A stretch of DNA of 64,000 bases, taken from assembly GCA_903813345.2 (NCBI GenBank), contig CAIIXF020000008.1, positions 31,830,867 through 31,894,866 on the forward strand, written 5' to 3'. Of this stretch, positions 58,801 to 64,000 are shown piece by piece. The stretch's first letter is position 1. The number at the start of each line of letters is the position of its first letter. The stretch is from Owenia fusiformis. Its lineage: Eukaryota; Annelida; Polychaeta; Sabellida; Oweniidae. A program made the position numbers and the translations under genes. The notes under the pieces were generated by a model. That model did not search any database and was not told the origin of the DNA. It saw nothing but the letters and a program-made list of their open reading frames with translations.

Positions 58801-59029
58801 TACTTTTGTATGAGGAACACAATGAAAAAAACCAGAATCAAAAATATTGAAGGACGACTGAGAAAATCGAAAAAAGTGACAAAGTACTGGATTTGACCCA
58901 GATCCTGACCTTTGACCTAGATAAAAATTTGACCCAATTTCCCACCAACTAGATACTGAACCTAAATGAACTGTATAATGGTCTTTACTGGATTACTTAC
59001 AGTTACTGAAAAAACTCTTAAAGAATAAT

Positions 59030-59230
59030 AAGAAGAAGAATAATAAGAATACTGGCAAAAACAATAGACTCCAGATTGACATCTGGAGTCTAATAAGAAG
59101 AAGAATAAGAATACTGGCAAAAACAATAGACTCCAGATTGACATCTGGAGTCTAATAAGAATAAGAAGAAAAAGAATAATAAGAAAACTGACGAAAACAA
59201 TAGACTCCAGATTTCATCTGGAGTCTAATA
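59030..59230. repeat. Three hairpins amplified with AATAAGAAGAAG linkers
   Basis: A ~62-bp unit (ACTGGCAAAAACAATAGACT, hairpin, AATAAGAAGAAG) occurs twice in direct tandem and a third variant with ACTGACGAAAACAA follows, all just before a superunit header. Confidence 0.8.
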
Positions 59231-62200
59231 ACTAGATTTTGGAAATTGAACGAAGTTCAATTTCAGACTCCAGATCTAGACTTTTTTTAGCCGAGTCATC
59301 CAGAATAAGCCGAGTCATCCAGAATAAGCTGAGTCATCTAGAAAGAGATGGATAAATAAAATAGGAAGGTAGGATAGGATAGAATAGGAAAGAACGATAG
59401 GATAGAATAAGAAAGAAGGATAGGATAGAATAGAATAGGAAGAAAGGATAGGGTAGGATAGGAAGGATAGGAAGGAAAAGATATGAAGGAAGGATAGATA
59501 GGAAGGATAGGGTAGGATGAGATAGGAAGGATGGATGAATTTTTCAATATTTCCTTCCCTACTCTTGACTTTCTATCAGGATACCATCAGATCGATTTTT
59601 CTCGAAATTTCAAAACGATATCACTTCCGAACCGGAAGTCGAATTGAAATTTGGTTTGCAGATTCGGATTCCTGACAAAATTCTACCCCTAATTCATAAC
59701 TCATACGTTAAATTTGGAGATTTTTTATTTTGACCTACTTTTCGGACACGCCATAACTTCCGAACCGGAAGTCGGATCGAAATTTGATTTGCAGATTCGG
59801 ATTCCTGACAAAATTCTACCCTTAATTCATAACTCATATATTCAATTTGGAGAACTTTTTATTTTGACCTACTTTTCGGACACCATATCTCAAAAGTGGG
59901 TCAAAATACTTTCTGACGGCAAAAGGCTAACACTATTAGCATATTCTTGGCTACATGTATACACAATTTTGAAGAATATAATTAAAGTGTAGTGTCAGAA
60001 TCGAAAAAATAAGGAAAACCTATGAATTTGACCTAGATTTTGACCTAGGCATTTCGGTGTCCAAATTGTGAAGCTAGATGGCTTTTGAGGTCCCCTTCTT
60101 CTAAAGGCTTTGATTATATGAAGCTGAACCCAGTCTATATTCCGTATTTTTCACTTCAAAAAAATATTTTTTCCCATTGACTTAACATGGGCAACAAATT
60201 TAGCGATTTTTGAGTTTTCAAAACGCCATAACTTCCGAACCGGAAGTCGGATCGAAATTTCGTTTTCAGATTCGGAATCCTGAGAACATTTCCTATAAGA
60301 TTAATACCCTGGACATTTGATTCGGAGAACTTTTTTTTGGACCTCGTTTTCGGACACTGATATCTCGAAATCAGTTTGAGATATCAAAAAACTAAATCGA
60401 CCCTAGGTTTCCTACTTTTTTATAAGGAACACAATGAAAAAAACCTGGATCGAAAATATTGAAGGACGACTGAGAAAATCGAAAAAAGTGACAAAGTACT
60501 GGATTTGACCTAGTTCTTGACTTTTGACCTAGATAAAAATTTGACCCAATTTCCGAGGAACTAGATTCTGGACCTAAATTGACCAAATGACTGACTTTAC
60601 TGAAAACCTTACGGTTATTGAGAAAACGTGCTTAGAATAATAACTAGATTTTGGAAATTGAACGAGTTCAATTTCAGACTCCAGATCTAGACTTTTTTTA
60701 GCCGAGTCATCCAGAATAAGCCAAGTCATCCAGAATAAGCCAAGTCATCCAAAATAAGCTAAGTCATCCAGAAAAAGATGGATGGATGGATGGATGGATG
60801 AAAAGGGAAGGAAGGATACGATAGAATAGGAAGGAACGATAGGATAGAATAGGAAAGAAGGATAGAATAGAATAGGAAGGATAGGAAGGAGAGGATACGA
60901 AGCAAGGGTAGATAGGAAGGGAAGGATAGGATCAGAAAGGAAGGATGGATGCATTTTTCAATATTTTCTTCTCTACTCTTGACTTTCTATCAGGATACCA
61001 TCAGATCGATTTTTCTTGAAATTTCAAAACGCCATAACTTCAGAACCGGAAGTCGGATCGAAATTTGATTTGCAGATTCGGATTCCTGACAAAATTCTTC
61101 CCCTAATTCATAACTCATACGTTAAATTTGGCGAATTTTTATTTTGACCTACTTTTCGGACACGCCATAACTTCGGAACCGGAAGTCGAATCGAAATTTA
61201 GTTAGCAGATTTGGTTTTCTGGGAAAATTCTATTCTTAATTCATAACTCAAACGTCAAATTTGGAGAACTTTTTATTTTGACCTACTTTTCGGACACCAT
61301 ATCTCAAAAGTGGGTCAAAATACTTTCTGACGGCAAAAGGCTTACGCTATTAGCACACTCTTGGCTACATGTATACACAATTTCGAGGAATATAATTAAA
61401 GTGTAGTGTCAGAATCGCAAAAATAAGGATAAACTATGAATTTGACCTAGATTTTGACCTAGGGATTTTGGTGTCCAAATTTTGAAATTAGGTAGCCTTC
61501 GAGGTTCCCTTCTTTCATAGGCTTTCATTATTTTAAGCTGTAACTAGTCTATATCTTGTATTTTACACTTCAAAAAAATCTTTTTTCCCATTGACATAAC
61601 ATGGGGGACCAAATTTAGCGATTTTTGAGCTTTCAAAATGTCATAACTTCCGAACCAGAAGTAGGATTGAAATTTTGTTTGCAGATTCGGATTCCAGAGA
61701 AAATTCTATACTTAATTCATTACTCAAACGTCAAATTTTGAGAATCTTTTATTTTGACCTACTTTTCGGACACCATATCTCAAAAGTTGGGCAAAATACT
61801 TTCTGACGGCAAAAGGCTAACACTATTAGCACACTCTTGGCTACATGTATACAAAATTTCGAAGAATATAATTAATCTGTAGTGTCAGAATCGCAAAAAT
61901 AAGAAAAAACTTTGAATTTGACCTAGATTCTGACCTAGGCATTTTGATGTCCAAATTTTAAAGCTAGATGGCTTTTGAGGTCCCATTCTTTTAAAAGCTT
62001 TCATTATATTTAGCTGAACTCAGTCTATATTTCGTATTTTTCACTTCAAAAAAATCTTTTTTCCCATTGACTTAACATGGGCACCAAATTTAGCGATTTT
62101 TGAGCTTTCAAAACGCCATAACTTCCTAACCGGAAGTCAGATTCGAATTTGGTTTTCAGATTCGGAATCCTGAGAAAATTTCCCATAAGACTAATATCCT

Positions 62201-64000
62201 TGATATTTGATTCGAAGAACTTTTTTTTGGACCTCGTTTTCGGACACTGATATCTCGAAATCGGTTTGAGATATCAAAAAACTAAATCGACCCTAGGTTT
62301 CCTACTTTTTTATAAGGAACACAATGAAAAAAACCCGGATCAAAAATATTGAAGTACGACCGAGAAAATCGAAAAAAGTGACAAAGTACTGGATTTGACC
62401 TAGTTCTTGACCTTTGACCTAGATAAAAATTTGACCCAATTTCCGAGGAACTAGATACTGAACCTAAATTGACCAAATGATTGACTTTACTGAAGACCTT
62501 ATGGTTATTGAGTAAACTGGTTTAGAATAATAAGAAGAAGAAGAAGAAGAAGAAGAATAAGAAAACTGACGAGAACAATAGACTCCAGATTTTCAATCTG
62601 GAGTCTAATAAGAATAATAAGAATAACTAGATTTTGGAAATTGAACGAAGTTCAATTTCAGACTCCAGATCTAGACTTTTTTTAGCCGAGTCATCCAGAA
62701 TAAGCAGAGTCATCCAAAATAAGCTGAGTCATCTAGAAAGAGATGGATAAATAAAATAGGAAGGTAGGATAGGATAGAATAGGAAAGAACGATAGGATAG
62801 AATAAGAAAGAAGGATAGGATAGAATAGAATAGGAAGAAAGGATAGGATAGGATAGGAAGGATAGGAAGGAAAAGATATGACTTAACATGGGCACCAAAT
62901 TTAGCGAATTTTGGGTTTTCAAAACGCCATAACTTCCGAACCGGAAGTCAGATTCAAATTTTGTTTTCAGATTCGGAATCCTGAGAAAATTTCCTATAAG
63001 AATAATATCCTGGACATTTGATTCGGAGATCTTTTTTTTGGACCTCGTTTTCGGACACTGATATCTCGAAATCGGTTTGAGATATCAAAAAACTAAATCG
63101 ACTCTAGCTTTTCTACTTTTTTATAAGGAACACAATGAAAAAAACCCGGATCGAAAATATTGAAGGACGACCGAGAAAATCGAAAAAAGTGACAAAGTAC
63201 TGGATTTGACCTAGTTCTTGACCTATGACCTGGATAAAAATTTGACCCAATTTCCGAGGAACTAGATTCTGGACCTAAATTGACCAAATGACTGACTTTA
63301 CTGAAAACCTTACGGTTATTGAGAAAACTTGCTTAGAATAATAACTAGATTTTGGAAATTGAACGAAGTTCAATTTCAGACTCCAGATCTAGACTTTTTT
63401 TTAGCCGAGTCATCCAGAATAAGCCGAGTCATCCAGAATAAGCTAAGTCATCTAGAAAGAGATGGATAAATAAAATAGGAAGGTAGGATAGGATAGAATA
63501 GGAAAGAACGATAGGATAGAATAAGAAAGAAGGATAGTATAGAATAGAATAGGAAGAAAGGATAGGATAGGATAGGATAGGATAGGAAGGAAAAGATATG
63601 AAGGAAGGATAGATAGGAAGGATAGGGTAGGATGAGATAGGAAGGATGGATGAATTTTTCAATATTTTCTTCTCTACTCTTGACTTTCTATCAGGATACC
63701 ATCAGATCGATTTTTCTCGAAATTTCAAAACACTATCACTTCCGAACCGGAAGTCGGATCGAAATTTGATATGAAGATTCAGATTCCTGACAAAATTCTA
63801 CCCCTAATTCATAACTCATACGTTAAATTTGGAGATTTTTTATTTTGACCTACTTTTCGGACACGCCATAACTTCCGAACCGGAAGTCGAATCGAAATTT
63901 GGTTTGCAGATTCAGATTCCTGACAGAATTCTACCCTTAATTCATAACTCATATATTCAATTTGGAGAACTTTTTATTTTGACCTACTTTTCGGACACCA

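Larger units (their letters stand above)
49706..64000. repeat. Satellite array of 1.4-2.0-kb superunits, continues past window end
   Basis: Headers (AACTAGATTTTGGAAATTGA-ACGAAGTTCAATTTC) stand at about 49706, 51570, 52991, 54395, 55872, 57631, 59230, 60642, 62625 and 63343. Each superunit is: palindromic header, AGACTCCAGATCTAGACTTT, two or three GAGTCATCCAGAATAAGC copies, a 150-200-bp purine-only block, TTCTCTACTCTTGACTTTCT, then one to three short (~130 bp) and long (~475 bp) monomers, and a closing part with CTGATATCTCGAAATCGGTT and TTGACCCAATTTCC. All units point the same way. Two block classes largely alternate (see findings). The repeated ~70-90-residue open frames come from this repetition and I do not call genes. 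Confidence 0.9.

Noticed and set aside
49804-63662. Minus-strand frames rich in Ser, Tyr, Pro, Ile and Leu
   Set aside because: They are translations of the purine-only GGATAG blocks and have low-complexity composition with no domain.
47696-63990. Repeated open frames in the satellite (for example with VGSKFGLQIRIPEKIL or PNPVLCHFFRFSRS-like text)
   Set aside because: They repeat only because the DNA repeats. Frames and lengths change from copy to copy, initiators are inconsistent, both strands give such frames, and no known domain appears.

Overview
The window is AT-rich animal DNA with small exons, GT-AG introns, TATA promoters and a heavy load of short inverted-repeat transposons. Two features suggest a bivalve, most probably a mussel (Mytilida). 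First, there are four tandem genes for secreted proteins built of a signal peptide plus two von Willebrand factor A (vWA) domains, the architecture of the mussel byssus protein PTMP1 (proximal thread matrix protein 1). Second, there are repeats ending in GACGGACAGACGG-type runs, which are common in bivalves. The species call and the PTMP1 assignment are inferences from architecture; the double-vWA structure itself is read directly.

Layout. Positions 1-400 hold a possible last exon of an unrecognised plus-strand gene. Positions 3.7-40.9 kb hold the gene array, all on the minus strand: gene A (promoter 17.87 kb, stop 3805), gene B (promoter 27.47 kb, stop 21419), gene C (promoter 32.33 kb, stop 29138) and gene D (promoter 40.82 kb, stop 36557). 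Each has the same plan: a very short 5' UTR exon just below a TATA box, a signal-peptide exon, three exons for vWA1 and one long exon for the whole of vWA2. Intron phases are identical and all four frames are open (474, 474, 478 and 474 residues). Gene length varies from 3 to 14 kb only because introns carry different repeats: a ~315-bp satellite and a bivalve microsatellite-tailed repeat in gene A intron 3, and a LINE end plus a ~163-bp tandem repeat in gene B intron 2.

Between and inside the genes lie at least a dozen foldback/MITE elements of several families. The most unusual is a 958-bp foldback element at 33618-34575 made largely of a short repeated ACGCCGTTAAAA motif with a 6-bp target duplication. 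From 40.9 to 46.96 kb I see no gene. From 46.96 kb to the window end there is a tandem satellite array: a divergent edge with a 12-bp minisatellite and ~475-bp monomers, then 1.4-2.0-kb superunits, each headed by a palindrome and a purine-only GGATAG-rich block. Superunits of two classes largely alternate, a higher-order dimer.

How the genes work together: the four proteins should be exported, and both vWA domains keep the metal-binding (MIDAS) residues, so they are best read as paralogous extracellular matrix or adhesion proteins, perhaps byssal thread matrix proteins, kept similar in places by exon-scale gene conversion.
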